A stretch of 25,101 nt of DNA from CAYLZO01 sp964387775 (GTDB lineage: Bacteria > Chloroflexota > Anaerolineae > JAAYZQ01): NCBI GenBank assembly GCA_964387775.1, contig CAYLZO010000047.1, forward strand, positions 1-25,101. Direction: 5' to 3'. The translations under genes were made by a program, and so were the position numbers. Under the pieces are notes generated by a model, which was given only the letters and a program-made list of their open reading frames with translations, was not told where the DNA came from and made no database searches. Of this stretch, positions 1 to 6,240 are shown piece after piece (the first letter of the stretch is position 1; every line of letters starts with the position of its first letter).

Positions 1-96
1 GGCGGCTGGCTCGTCGCCGAGGGCACGCCCGAGGAGGTGGCCCGCGTGCGGAAATCGTACACGGGCCAGTTCCTGCGCAAGACACTGCAAATCTGA
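1..96 (+). CDS. uvrA: UvrA excinuclease subunit A, C-terminal end (partial)
   Basis: The window opens inside a reading frame whose last 31 residues, ending in TGA at 94-96, match the extreme C-terminus of UvrA. The visible markers are a GG-W-x-V-AEGTPEEVA stretch followed by SYTGQFL, the usual end of the second ABC ATPase half. UvrA is the DNA-damage-recognition ATPase of nucleotide excision repair and acts in the cytoplasm with UvrB and UvrC. Only the tail is present, so nothing can be said about its promoter. No terminator lies between it and the next gene 16 bases downstream, so read-through is likely. Confidence 0.85.
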   Translation, partial: GGWLVAEGTPEEVARVRKSYTGQFLRKTLQI

Positions 97-112
97 AAGG
101 TTGTAGGCAAGT

Positions 113-2053
113 TTGGAGATCGAAGAGATCCTGAATCGTATCCTGCCCACCGTCAGCAAGCCGGCGCGTTACACGGGGGGCGAATGGAATAGCATCGTCA
201 AGGATTGGGACGCCATCGCCGACCCTGAGGGCGTGCGCTGGGCGCTGGTCTTTCCCGACACCTACGAGATCGGCATGTCGAACCAGGGGCTGGCCATCCT
301 CTACGACCAGATTAACCGCCGGGCGGACGCCCTGGCGGAGCGGGCCTTTGCCCCCTGGGTGGACATGGAGACAGTCATGCGCGCCGAGGGCCTGCCCCTC
401 TTTAGCCTGGAGAGCCGCCACCCCCTGGCCGAGTTCGACGTCCTGGGCTTTAGCCTGCCCTACGAGCAGCTCTACACCAACCTGCTGAACCTGCTCGACC
501 TGGCCGGACTGCCGGCCCGGGCCGCCGAGCGCGACCGGTTGGCGGACTCGCGGCACGTCCCGCTGGTCATCGCCGGGGGCGGGGGGACCTTCAACCCGGA
601 GCCGGTGGCCGATTTCGTGGACGCTTTCGTCATCGGCGAGGGCGAGGAGGTGGTCCACGACGTCACCGAGGCCGTCAGCGAGGCCAAGCAACGCGGCTGG
701 GGGCGCGAGGCCCAGTTGCGGCGCCTGGCCGAGGTCCCGGGCGTGTACGTGCCTCGCTTCTATAAAGTCGCCTATCACGACGACGGAACCCTCGCCAGGG
801 TGCAGCCCACCGTGCCCGAGGCGCAGATGCCGGTGCGCAAGCGGCTGGCCGCCACGCTGCCGCCGCCGGTGACGCGGCCCATCGTGCCCTTCCTCGACAC
901 AGTCCACAACCGGGCCGCCATCGAGATCCAGCGGGGATGCGGGCGGGGCTGCCGTTTCTGCCACGCGGGCATGATCTACCGCCCCGTGCGCGAGCGGCCG
1001 GTTGAAGAGATCGTGGCGGCCGTGGACGAGATCGTGGCCAACACCGGCTACGAAGAGATCGCGCTCCTGTCGCTCAGTTCGAGCGATTACACCCAGATCG
1101 AGCGGCTGGTGGGCGAGTTGGTGGCCCGCCACGGCGGCGAGGGCCGGGGTTCCCGGCCGGGACACCTCTCCATTTCGCTGCCCAGTCTACGCATCGAGTC
1201 AGTGTCGGTGAGCCTGATGGAGCAGTTGCAGGCGACGGGCCGGCGCTCCAGCTTCACCTTCGCCCCCGAGGCCGCCACCGAGCGGCTGCGGGGCGTCATC
1301 AACAAGCCGATAGACAACCACAAGCTGCTGTCCGTGGCCGAGGAGGTCTATGGCCGGGGCTGGCGGACGATCAAGCTCTATTTCATGATCGGCCACCCGA
1401 CCCAGGCGCTGGAGGACGTGGCCGCCATCGTCGATCTGGCCGTGGCCGTGCGTGACGTGGGCCGGCGGGTGATGGGCCGCAAGGCCCAGGTCAACGTCGG
1501 CGTCTCGACGCTGGTGCCCAAGCCCCACACCCCTTTCCAGTGGCTGCCTCTGGCCGACGAGGACGAGGTCCGCGCCCAGCAGGACTATTTGAAGGAGCAC
1601 CTGCGCGGGCCGGGCCTGAAGCTGAATTGGAACAACTACCAGGAGACCTTGCTGGAGGCCGTCCTGGCCCGTGGCGACCGGCGCCTGGGGGCCGTCGTCC
1701 AGCGGGCCTGGGAGCTGGGTGCCCGGTTCGACGGCTGGAGCGACCAATTCAAAGCGGAGGCCTGGCGGCAGGCCTTCCGCGAGACGGGCCTGGACGTCGG
1801 TTTCTACGCCTGGCGGCCCCGGTCTCTGGACGAGATCTTGCCTTGGGACCCCATCGACGCCGGCGTCAGCAAGCGATACCTGGCCCGCGACTACGAAGCT
1901 TCGCTGCGGGGCGAGACCCGCCTCGACTGCCGGGAGCAGTGCTACGCCTGCGGCATCGTCACCGCCTTCCGCGATCTGCAGGCCGGCCTGCCGGGGGACG
2001 GCTGGGTGTGCCCACCGGTAAAAGCACAACGACGAATGACCAATGACCAATGA
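113..2053 (+). CDS. B12-binding/radical SAM protein, TIGR03960 family
   Basis: A 646-residue protein with an N-terminal cobalamin-binding-like region (about 40-250, with a GGGGTFNPEPVADFVD loop) and a radical SAM core. The SAM-cluster motif CxxxCxxC appears as CGRGCRFC near residue 278. A C-terminal Cys set (CREQC, CxxC, then WVCPP) may bind a second metal. The length and the opening KPARYTGGEWNSI fit the uncharacterised TIGR03960 radical SAM family. The reaction is unknown. The start is TTG, because no in-frame ATG lies near the conserved N-terminus. An AAAGG at 96-100 is the likely ribosome site, with a rather long spacing of 12. Its stop overlaps the next gene, the usual partner of this family and often fused to it. 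Confidence 0.85.
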   Translation: MEIEEILNRILPTVSKPARYTGGEWNSIVKDWDAIADPEGVRWALVFPDTYEIGMSNQGLAILYDQINRRADALAERAFAPWVDMETVMRAEGLPLFSLESRHPLAEFDVLGFSLPYEQLYTNLLNLLDLAGLPARAAERDRLADSRHVPLVIAGGGGTFNPEPVADFVDAFVIGEGEEVVHDVTEAVSEAKQRGWGREAQLRRLAEVPGVYVPRFYKVAYHDDGTLARVQPTVPEAQMPVRKRLAATLPPPVTRPIVPFLDTVHNRAAIEIQRGCGRGCRFCHAGMIYRPVRERPVEEIVAAVDEIVANTGYEEIALLSLSSSDYTQIERLVGELVARHGGEGRGSRPGHLSISLPSLRIESVSVSLMEQLQATGRRSSFTFAPEAATERLRGVINKPIDNHKLLSVAEEVYGRGWRTIKLYFMIGHPTQALEDVAAIVDLAVAVRDVGRRVMGRKAQVNVGVSTLVPKPHTPFQWLPLADEDEVRAQQDYLKEHLRGPGLKLNWNNYQETLLEAVLARGDRRLGAVVQRAWELGARFDGWSDQFKAEAWRQAFRETGLDVGFYAWRPRSLDEILPWDPIDAGVSKRYLARDYEASLRGETRLDCREQCYACGIVTAFRDLQAGLPGDGWVCPPVKAQRRMTNDQ

Positions 2054-2055
2054 CC
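2035..2055 (+). repeat. Three tandem copies of a 7-base unit at a gene junction
   Basis: The unit AATGACC occurs three times head to tail without mismatch, spanning the end of the radical SAM gene and the start of the DUF2344 gene. Both the upstream stop (2051-2053) and the downstream ATG (2043-2045) lie inside the repeat. A change of copy number would therefore alter the overlap, or could fuse or separate the two frames. The period of seven matches the other heptamer tracts in this window. Confidence 0.8.
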
Positions 2056-2714
2056 CATTGCCAAAGCAGCGGTTGAGGATCGAGTTTGCCGAGCAGGGCA
2101 CGCTCAAATACATCTCGCACCTGGACCTGAACCGGACCTGGGAGCGGGTTTTTCGCCGGGCGGGGCTGCCGGTGGCCTATTCGCAGGGCTACAATCCGCG
2201 GCCCCGATTCCAGATCGCGTCGGCGTTACCCGTGGGCGTCGCGGGCCGGGCCGAGTTGCTGGACGTGTGGCTGACCGAGGCCCTGGACCCCGAGGAGACC
2301 CTGGCCCGGCTCCGGCCCGTATTGCCCGCCGGCCTGTTGGTCTCGGCCGTCTCCGAGACGGAGCTGAGAGGACCGTCGCTCCAGTCGCAGATGCGTGCCG
2401 CCGAGTACCGGGCCGTGGTCCACAGCCCGGAGCCCATCGAGTCGCTGCGCGCCCGGGTGGCAGCGATGCTGGCGGCGCCCACCCTGCCCCGCCAGCGCCA
2501 CCACAAGGGCAAACTCAAGACCTACGACCTGCGGCCGCGCATCCACGACCTGGCCGTGGAGCCGGGGCCGGATGGCGCTCACGTTCTGACCATGCGCCTG
2601 CAAGCCAGCCCCCAGGGTGCGGGACGCGCCGACAAAGTGCTCGACGCGCTGGGGCTCTCGGTGCTGCCCCACACGCTGGAGCGGACCAAGCTCCACTTTG
2701 AGTTTGACAAATAG
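2043..2714 (+). CDS. Radical SAM-linked protein, DUF2344 / TIGR03936 family
   Basis: A 223-residue protein with the typical DUF2344 opening (R-I-x-F, KYISHLD, then RAGLPVAYSQGYNPRPR). This domain is found either as a separate gene or as the C-terminal part of TIGR03960 radical SAM proteins. It presumably works as a subunit or substrate-handling domain of the upstream enzyme. The biochemical role is not established. The ATG overlaps the upstream stop by 11 bases, so translation is probably coupled. The 3' end of the gene carries the -35 element of the ribosomal protein promoter. Confidence 0.82.
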   Translation: MTNDPLPKQRLRIEFAEQGTLKYISHLDLNRTWERVFRRAGLPVAYSQGYNPRPRFQIASALPVGVAGRAELLDVWLTEALDPEETLARLRPVLPAGLLVSAVSETELRGPSLQSQMRAAEYRAVVHSPEPIESLRARVAAMLAAPTLPRQRHHKGKLKTYDLRPRIHDLAVEPGPDGAHVLTMRLQASPQGAGRADKVLDALGLSVLPHTLERTKLHFEFDK

Positions 2715-2731
2715 CACAGAGATGGTATAAT
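2704..2731 (+). promoter_or_regulatory. Strong sigma70-type promoter for rplU-rpmA-rpmE
   Basis: A perfect TTGACA (2704-2709) is followed, after a 16-base spacer, by a perfect TATAAT (2726-2731). The -35 box lies within the last codons of the DUF2344 gene and the -10 just after its stop. Transcription would start near 2738 and give a leader of about 95 bases before rplU. Confidence 0.85.
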
Positions 2732-2761
2732 CGGCTTTCGCAAGCTCAGCGGCGGGGTCCG

Positions 2762-2832
2762 GGCCTGCAATCCAGGTCCCACCGCTTGTTGATGTCGCGG
2801 AACGGCGTTCCGCAGGTGGGAGGACAGGCCTC
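2762..2832 (+). promoter_or_regulatory. Structured 5' leader of rplU, possible autoregulatory element
   Basis: The leader can fold into a nested structure. A perfect 7-bp hairpin occupies 2797-2813 (GCGGAAC, loop GGC, GTTCCGC). It is enclosed by CCCACC (2778-2783) pairing with GGTGGG (2815-2820), and by GGCCTG (2762-2767) pairing with CAGGCC (2825-2830). The outer stems cover the ribosome site GGAGG (2819-2823), so the structure could control translation. L21 leaders are known in other phyla. Homology to them is not shown here; the pairing is seen, the regulation is inferred. Confidence 0.5.
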
Positions 2833-3144
2833 ATGTATGCAGTTGTTCGAACAGGTGGCAAGCAATACCGGGTCAGCCCCGGCGACACGATTGACGTCGA
2901 AAAGCTGCCCTACGAAGTGGGCGAGCAGATCGACCTGGACGAGGTGCTCCTGGTGGTCAACGGCGACGAGCCCCAGATTGGCCAGCCGATGGTGGATGGA
3001 GCAAAAGTCAAGGCGACGGTGACCCGGCAGACCAAGGGTCCCAAGCTGATTATTTTCACATATCGGCCCAGCAAGCGCTACCGGCGCAAGAAGGGGCACC
3101 GACAGCCCTATACGCGGCTTCGCATCGACGAGATCGTGGCCTGA
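2833..3144 (+). CDS. rplU: 50S ribosomal protein L21
   Basis: A 103-residue protein starting MYAVVRTGGKQYRVSPGD, the canonical L21 N-terminus. It also has the TYRPSKRYRRKKGHRQPYT segment used for 23S rRNA binding and an ending RIDEI. L21 is a structural protein of the large subunit. The ATG is preceded by GGAGG with 9-base spacing. The length equals the bacterial norm. It is the first gene of an L21-L27-L31 operon with a strong promoter and structured leader. Confidence 0.97.
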   Translation: MYAVVRTGGKQYRVSPGDTIDVEKLPYEVGEQIDLDEVLLVVNGDEPQIGQPMVDGAKVKATVTRQTKGPKLIIFTYRPSKRYRRKKGHRQPYTRLRIDEIVA

Positions 3145-3170
3145 GGCTGGGTTGGAAGGAGTAGGTTGAG

Positions 3171-3437
3171 ATGGCACACAAAAAAGGTGGAGGCAGCACC
3201 CGCAACGGACGAGACAGTCGTTCGCAACGGTTGGGTGTAAAACGCTTCGACGGCCAGTTGGTGACGGCGGGCAGCATCCTCGTCCGCCAGCGGGGGACCA
3301 AGTTCAGGCCGGGCTATAACGTCGGGCGCGGCGGCGACGACACACTCTTTGCCACGACGGACGGGTACGTCAAGTTCGAGACGGTCCGCGGCAAACGCAA
3401 GCGCGTCAGCGTCTACCCCGAAGAAGTGTTGGCGTAG
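3171..3437 (+). CDS. rpmA: 50S ribosomal protein L27
   Basis: An 88-residue protein beginning MAHKKGGGSTRNGRDS, followed by the L27 core (RLGVKRFDGQ, AGSILVRQRGTKF, GRGGDDTLFA). The N-terminal tail reaches the peptidyl transferase centre. Here it begins directly with AHKK, so there is no cleavable N-terminal extension like that of Firmicutes L27. A purine-rich GGAAGGAG precedes the ATG. It lies 26 bases after rplU and 11 before rpmE. Confidence 0.97.
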   Translation: MAHKKGGGSTRNGRDSRSQRLGVKRFDGQLVTAGSILVRQRGTKFRPGYNVGRGGDDTLFATTDGYVKFETVRGKRKRVSVYPEEVLA

Positions 3438-3448
3438 AGGCGCAGACG

Positions 3449-3739
3449 ATGAAAGAAGGCATCCATCCCAAGTACTTTCCCAAAGCCACGGTGGTCTGTG
3501 CCTGCGGCAACACCTGGACGACGGGTGCGACGCAGGAAGAGATCCGCACCGACGTTTGCTCGGCGTGCCACCCCTTCTTTACCGGCGAGCAGCGGATCGT
3601 GGACACCGCCGGCCAGGTGGAGCGCTTTATGCGGCGCCTGGAGAAAAAGGTGGATCTGACCGGCGAGGAAGAGGCCCAAGAAGAAGTTCAGGAGCAAGTC
3701 GAGGAGCAGGCCGAAGAAGAGGTTTCCGAGGCCGCTTAA
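3449..3739 (+). CDS. rpmE: 50S ribosomal protein L31, zinc type, with acidic tail
   Basis: The first ~66 residues are a standard zinc-binding L31: MKEGIHPKYFP, Cys17-x-Cys19, Cys37-x-x-Cys40, then HPFFTGEQRIVDTAGQVERF. L31 sits at the inter-subunit bridge. About 30 extra residues follow, very rich in Glu and Gln and ending SEAA. Typical L31 stops before this tail, so it is a lineage-specific extension of unknown role. The gene follows rpmA by 11 bases and ends just before a strong terminator. The rpmE-then-tdk order is also found in Bacillus. Confidence 0.93.
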   Translation: MKEGIHPKYFPKATVVCACGNTWTTGATQEEIRTDVCSACHPFFTGEQRIVDTAGQVERFMRRLEKKVDLTGEEEAQEEVQEQVEEQAEEEVSEAA

Positions 3740-3758
3740 CGTGCACGTAGGCCATAAG

Positions 3759-3795
3759 GAGGGGCAGAGTGAAAACTTTGCCCCTCTTTCTTTTT
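3759..3795 (+). terminator. Intrinsic terminator of the ribosomal protein operon
   Basis: A 12-bp stem (3759-3770 with 3775-3786, one G-T pair) is closed by a GAAA tetraloop and followed by a T-rich run (TTTCTTTTT). It lies 20 bases after the rpmE stop. Confidence 0.9.
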
Positions 3796-3907
3796 CACTC
3801 CTGCGGCAGAAGGGGCACACCAACGCTCACACCGGACGGTATACTCGCCCGGAGCGATAAGTGTGACTTTGCCCTCATGCCTTTTGAGTATCACCAGGGA
3901 GAGCACG

Positions 3908-4486
3908 ATGCGTCATAGTTACAACGGCGGTTGGATCGAGGTCGTATGTGGCAGCATGTTCAGCGGCAAGACCGAGGAAATGATCCGCCGGGTGCGCCGG
4001 GCCCGCATCGCCAGGCAGAAGGTCCAGGTCTTTAAGCCGGCCCTGGACGATCGCTATCACGATCAGCAGGTTTCTTCGCACAACGGCCTGCATTGGGAGG
4101 CGGTGCCCGTCGCAAGTGCCCGCGAGATCCTCGACCTTTTGGAGCCCGAGACGACGGTGGTGGCCGTGGACGAGGCCCAGTTTTTTGACTGGGAGATCTC
4201 GGCGGTGTGCAAGGAACTGGCCGAGCGCGGTCAACGCATCATCGTCGCCGGGTTGGACATGGACTTTCGGGGCGAGCCCTTTGGCCCCATGCCACTGCTC
4301 ATGGCCGAAGCCGAAGAAGTGACCAAGCTCCAGGCCATCTGCGTGGTGTGCGGGGCGCCGGCCAGCCGCACCCAGCGCCTCATCGACGACCAGCCGGCGG
4401 CCTACGACGATCCGATCATCCTGGTCGGCGGCAGCGAGTCGTACGAGGCCCGCTGCCGGCACTGCCATCAAGTCCCTCGAAAGTGA
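3908..4486 (+). CDS. tdk: Thymidine kinase
   Basis: A 192-residue type II thymidine kinase, which phosphorylates thymidine with ATP in the cytosolic salvage pathway. Visible features are the P-loop GSMFSGKT (residues 15-22), the VDEAQFF Walker B/catalytic segment (about 87-93), and two CxxC pairs (145/148 and 183/186) of the zinc-bound lasso domain. I place the start at 3908 rather than an upstream in-frame ATG at 3863. AGGGAGAG stands just before 3908, and family members begin a few residues before G-W-I-E-V-V-C-G-S. A possible -10 (TATACT, 3840-3845) lies upstream without a clear -35. A terminator follows. Confidence 0.95.
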   Translation: MRHSYNGGWIEVVCGSMFSGKTEEMIRRVRRARIARQKVQVFKPALDDRYHDQQVSSHNGLHWEAVPVASAREILDLLEPETTVVAVDEAQFFDWEISAVCKELAERGQRIIVAGLDMDFRGEPFGPMPLLMAEAEEVTKLQAICVVCGAPASRTQRLIDDQPAAYDDPIILVGGSESYEARCRHCHQVPRK

Positions 4487-4525
4487 CCAAGAAGACCTTT
4501 TCTGATTCCACGATGAGAATCGCTT

Positions 4526-4564
4526 GAGGGCCGAGCGTCCAAGTTGACGCCCGGCCCTCTTTTT
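4526..4564 (+). terminator. Intrinsic terminator after tdk
   Basis: GAGGGCCG (4526-4533) pairs with CGGCCCTC (4552-4559), extended inward by GCGTC/GACGC around a short loop, and is followed by TTTTT (4560-4564). It lies 40 bases after the tdk stop and contains the promoter for the next gene. Confidence 0.88.
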
Positions 4565-4572
4565 GTTACAAT
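4544..4572 (+). promoter_or_regulatory. Promoter embedded in the tdk terminator, driving the parA genes
   Basis: TTGACG (4544-4549) and TACAAT (4567-4572) are separated by 17 bases, each one mismatch from consensus. The -35 lies in the loop and right arm of the tdk terminator, and the -10 follows the T-run. Transcription would start near 4579, about 80 bases before the first parA. Confidence 0.65.
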
Positions 4573-4606
4573 GAGTTCCGTTGTTAATCACCTGTCTTCG
4601 GACGGT

Positions 4607-4632
4607 GGTAGTGGCTACGTGTAGCCACTACC
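4607..4632 (+). promoter_or_regulatory. Inverted repeat in the parA leader, possible operator or hairpin
   Basis: GGTAGTGGCTA (4607-4617) and its exact complement TAGCCACTACC (4622-4632) flank a 4-base CGTG centre. It lies between the predicted transcription start and the ParA start codon and has no T-run. It could be an operator or an mRNA hairpin. It is flanked on both sides by the octamer CGGACGGT (4599-4606 and 4633-4640). Confidence 0.55.
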
Positions 4633-4657
4633 CGGACGGTTTGCCAAAGGGATGGGA

Positions 4658-5413
4658 ATGCGCAGAATAGCCATCGTTGGATTCAAGGGCGGGATCGGCA
4701 AGACGACGACGTGCGTGAGCATTGGGGCGGCCCTAGCCCGGCATGGGCGGCGCGTCCTGCTCATCGACACCGACACCCAGGCGAACCTCTCCCTGGCCCT
4801 CGGCATCCAGGACTATGACCACTCCCTGGCCGAGGTCTTGATGCGCAAGGTCGCCGCCGAGGACTGCGTATTGCCTGCGCGGGAGAACCTCGACTTGCTG
4901 CCCAGCAGCCTGGCCTTGTTCAAGGCCCAGCAGCGCATGGTCCTGGAGATGGCCCGCGAGGAGATCTTTAAGGAACTCTTTTCCGGTCTGACCGGTTACG
5001 ACTACCAGTTGCTGGACTGCGCACCCTCCGTGTCGCTGCTGACGGTCAACGCCGTGGCCTACGTCGAAGAAGTCTTTATCCCCGTCTCGATGGAAATGCT
5101 GGCCCTGGCCGGCGCCCGCTACTTTATGCGTTATCTGCGGGACATCAGCCGCATGCTGGGGGGCGGCGCCCGCATCCGCCTCATCGTGCCCACCTTTTAC
5201 GATCCGCGCCGCCGGGTGAGCGAAATGGTCTTGCAGAGCCTCATCCAGGATTTTGGTTCGCGGGTCACGCATCCGATCCGCATCGACACCAAGCTGTCAG
5301 AAGCGCCGGGCGTGGGACAGACGATCTTTGAATACGCGCCCGGCGGACGAGGCGCGACCGACTATGCCAAGTTGGCCGATCTGGTCGAACAGTTGCCGCC
5401 CGTCGAGGCATAA
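4658..5413 (+). CDS. ParA/MinD-type P-loop ATPase (first of two)
   Basis: A deviant Walker A KGGIGKTTT (residues 10-18) is followed by a LLIDTDTQANLSLALG switch segment and a YDYQLLDCAPS Walker B. All are diagnostic of ParA/Soj ATPases, which dimerise on ATP and bind DNA or membrane to position cargo. The C-terminal half (IRLIVPTFYDPRRRVSEMVL, IRIDTKLSEAPGVGQTIFEYAP) is also ParA-like. I choose ATG 4658 over 4652, because AAAGGG at 4646-4651 is well spaced only for the former. At 251 residues it is normal length. No ParB partner is visible, so the cargo is unknown. A second ParA gene starts 46 bases downstream. Confidence 0.85.
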   Translation: MRRIAIVGFKGGIGKTTTCVSIGAALARHGRRVLLIDTDTQANLSLALGIQDYDHSLAEVLMRKVAAEDCVLPARENLDLLPSSLALFKAQQRMVLEMAREEIFKELFSGLTGYDYQLLDCAPSVSLLTVNAVAYVEEVFIPVSMEMLALAGARYFMRYLRDISRMLGGGARIRLIVPTFYDPRRRVSEMVLQSLIQDFGSRVTHPIRIDTKLSEAPGVGQTIFEYAPGGRGATDYAKLADLVEQLPPVEA

Positions 5414-5459
5414 CATTCCCGTGTGTTTGCCTTGAGAAACAACAGATTGGAGGCGACAG

Positions 5460-6236
5460 ATGACGCGAGTGATTGCCGTTGCGAATCAAAAAGGTGGCGT
5501 GGGCAAGACGACGACGGTGGTCAACCTGGGGGTCGTTCTGGCCCAGATGCAGAAAAAGACCCTGGTGGTGGACCTGGACCCCCAGGGCGCCCTGTCGGTC
5601 GGGCTGGGCGTCGATGGCTACGCGTTGAGCGAGACGGTCTATACGGCCATGACCGATCCAGACCTGCCTGTCAGCCGCATCATCTACCCCGTCAAGACCT
5701 ACCTGGACCTGATCCCGGCCAACATTGACCTGGCCTCTGCCGAAATGGAGCTGATCGCCGAGATCCGGCGCGAGTTTATCCTGCGGCGCATCCTGGAACC
5801 TCTCCATCCGTGGTACGAATACATCCTGATCGACTGTCCCCCGAGCCTGGGCCTCCTCACCGTGAACGCCCTGTGCGCCGGCCGGGAGGTTCTGGTGCCC
5901 ATGCAGGCCGAGTATTTTGCCATGCGCGGCATCCGGCTCCTGCTCGACGCGATAAATCGAGTCAAGTCGCGTCTCAACCCGGACCTCGAACTGGGCGGAA
6001 TCCTGGCCACGTTGTACGCGACGAATACCATCCACGCCCGCGAGGTCTTGGAAGAGATCCGCTCCGTTTTTGGCGACAAGGTGTTCGACGTGGTCGTCTA
6101 CAAGAGCATCCGCTTCGCCGAGGCGTCGGTGGCCAGCCAGGCCATCGTCGAGTATGCCAGCAAACACAAGGGGGCCCGGGCTTACCAGAAACTGGCAAAA
6201 GAAGTCGTGGCCCAGGAAACAGGGGAATCTGGATAG
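5460..6236 (+). CDS. ParA/Soj-type ATPase (second of two)
   Basis: A 258-residue ParA with Walker A KGGVGKTTT (about residues 11-19), LVVDLDPQGALSVGLG, and YILIDCPPSLGLLTVNAL as Walker B. It closely follows the Soj/ParA chromosome-partitioning family, including the VPMQAEYFAMRG and SIRFAEASVASQAIVEYA segments. GGAGG precedes the ATG. It differs clearly from the ParA just upstream, so this is not a recent duplication. They may act as a pair or serve different cargos. No parB or parS-like palindrome was recognised nearby. The stop is only 4 bases from the convergent nfeD stop, with no obvious terminator between. Confidence 0.88.
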   Translation: MTRVIAVANQKGGVGKTTTVVNLGVVLAQMQKKTLVVDLDPQGALSVGLGVDGYALSETVYTAMTDPDLPVSRIIYPVKTYLDLIPANIDLASAEMELIAEIRREFILRRILEPLHPWYEYILIDCPPSLGLLTVNALCAGREVLVPMQAEYFAMRGIRLLLDAINRVKSRLNPDLELGGILATLYATNTIHAREVLEEIRSVFGDKVFDVVVYKSIRFAEASVASQAIVEYASKHKGARAYQKLAKEVVAQETGESG

Positions 6237-6240
6237 GCGG

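Noticed and set aside
1199..2113. Long open frame on the minus strand opposite the radical SAM gene
   Set aside because: It lies antisense to a clear family member. Its translation has low-complexity composition from GC-rich codon shadowing and shows no recognisable motif.
3863..3907. Upstream ATG for thymidine kinase
   Set aside because: It adds 15 residues not expected in the family. The ATG at 3908 has a good ribosome site.
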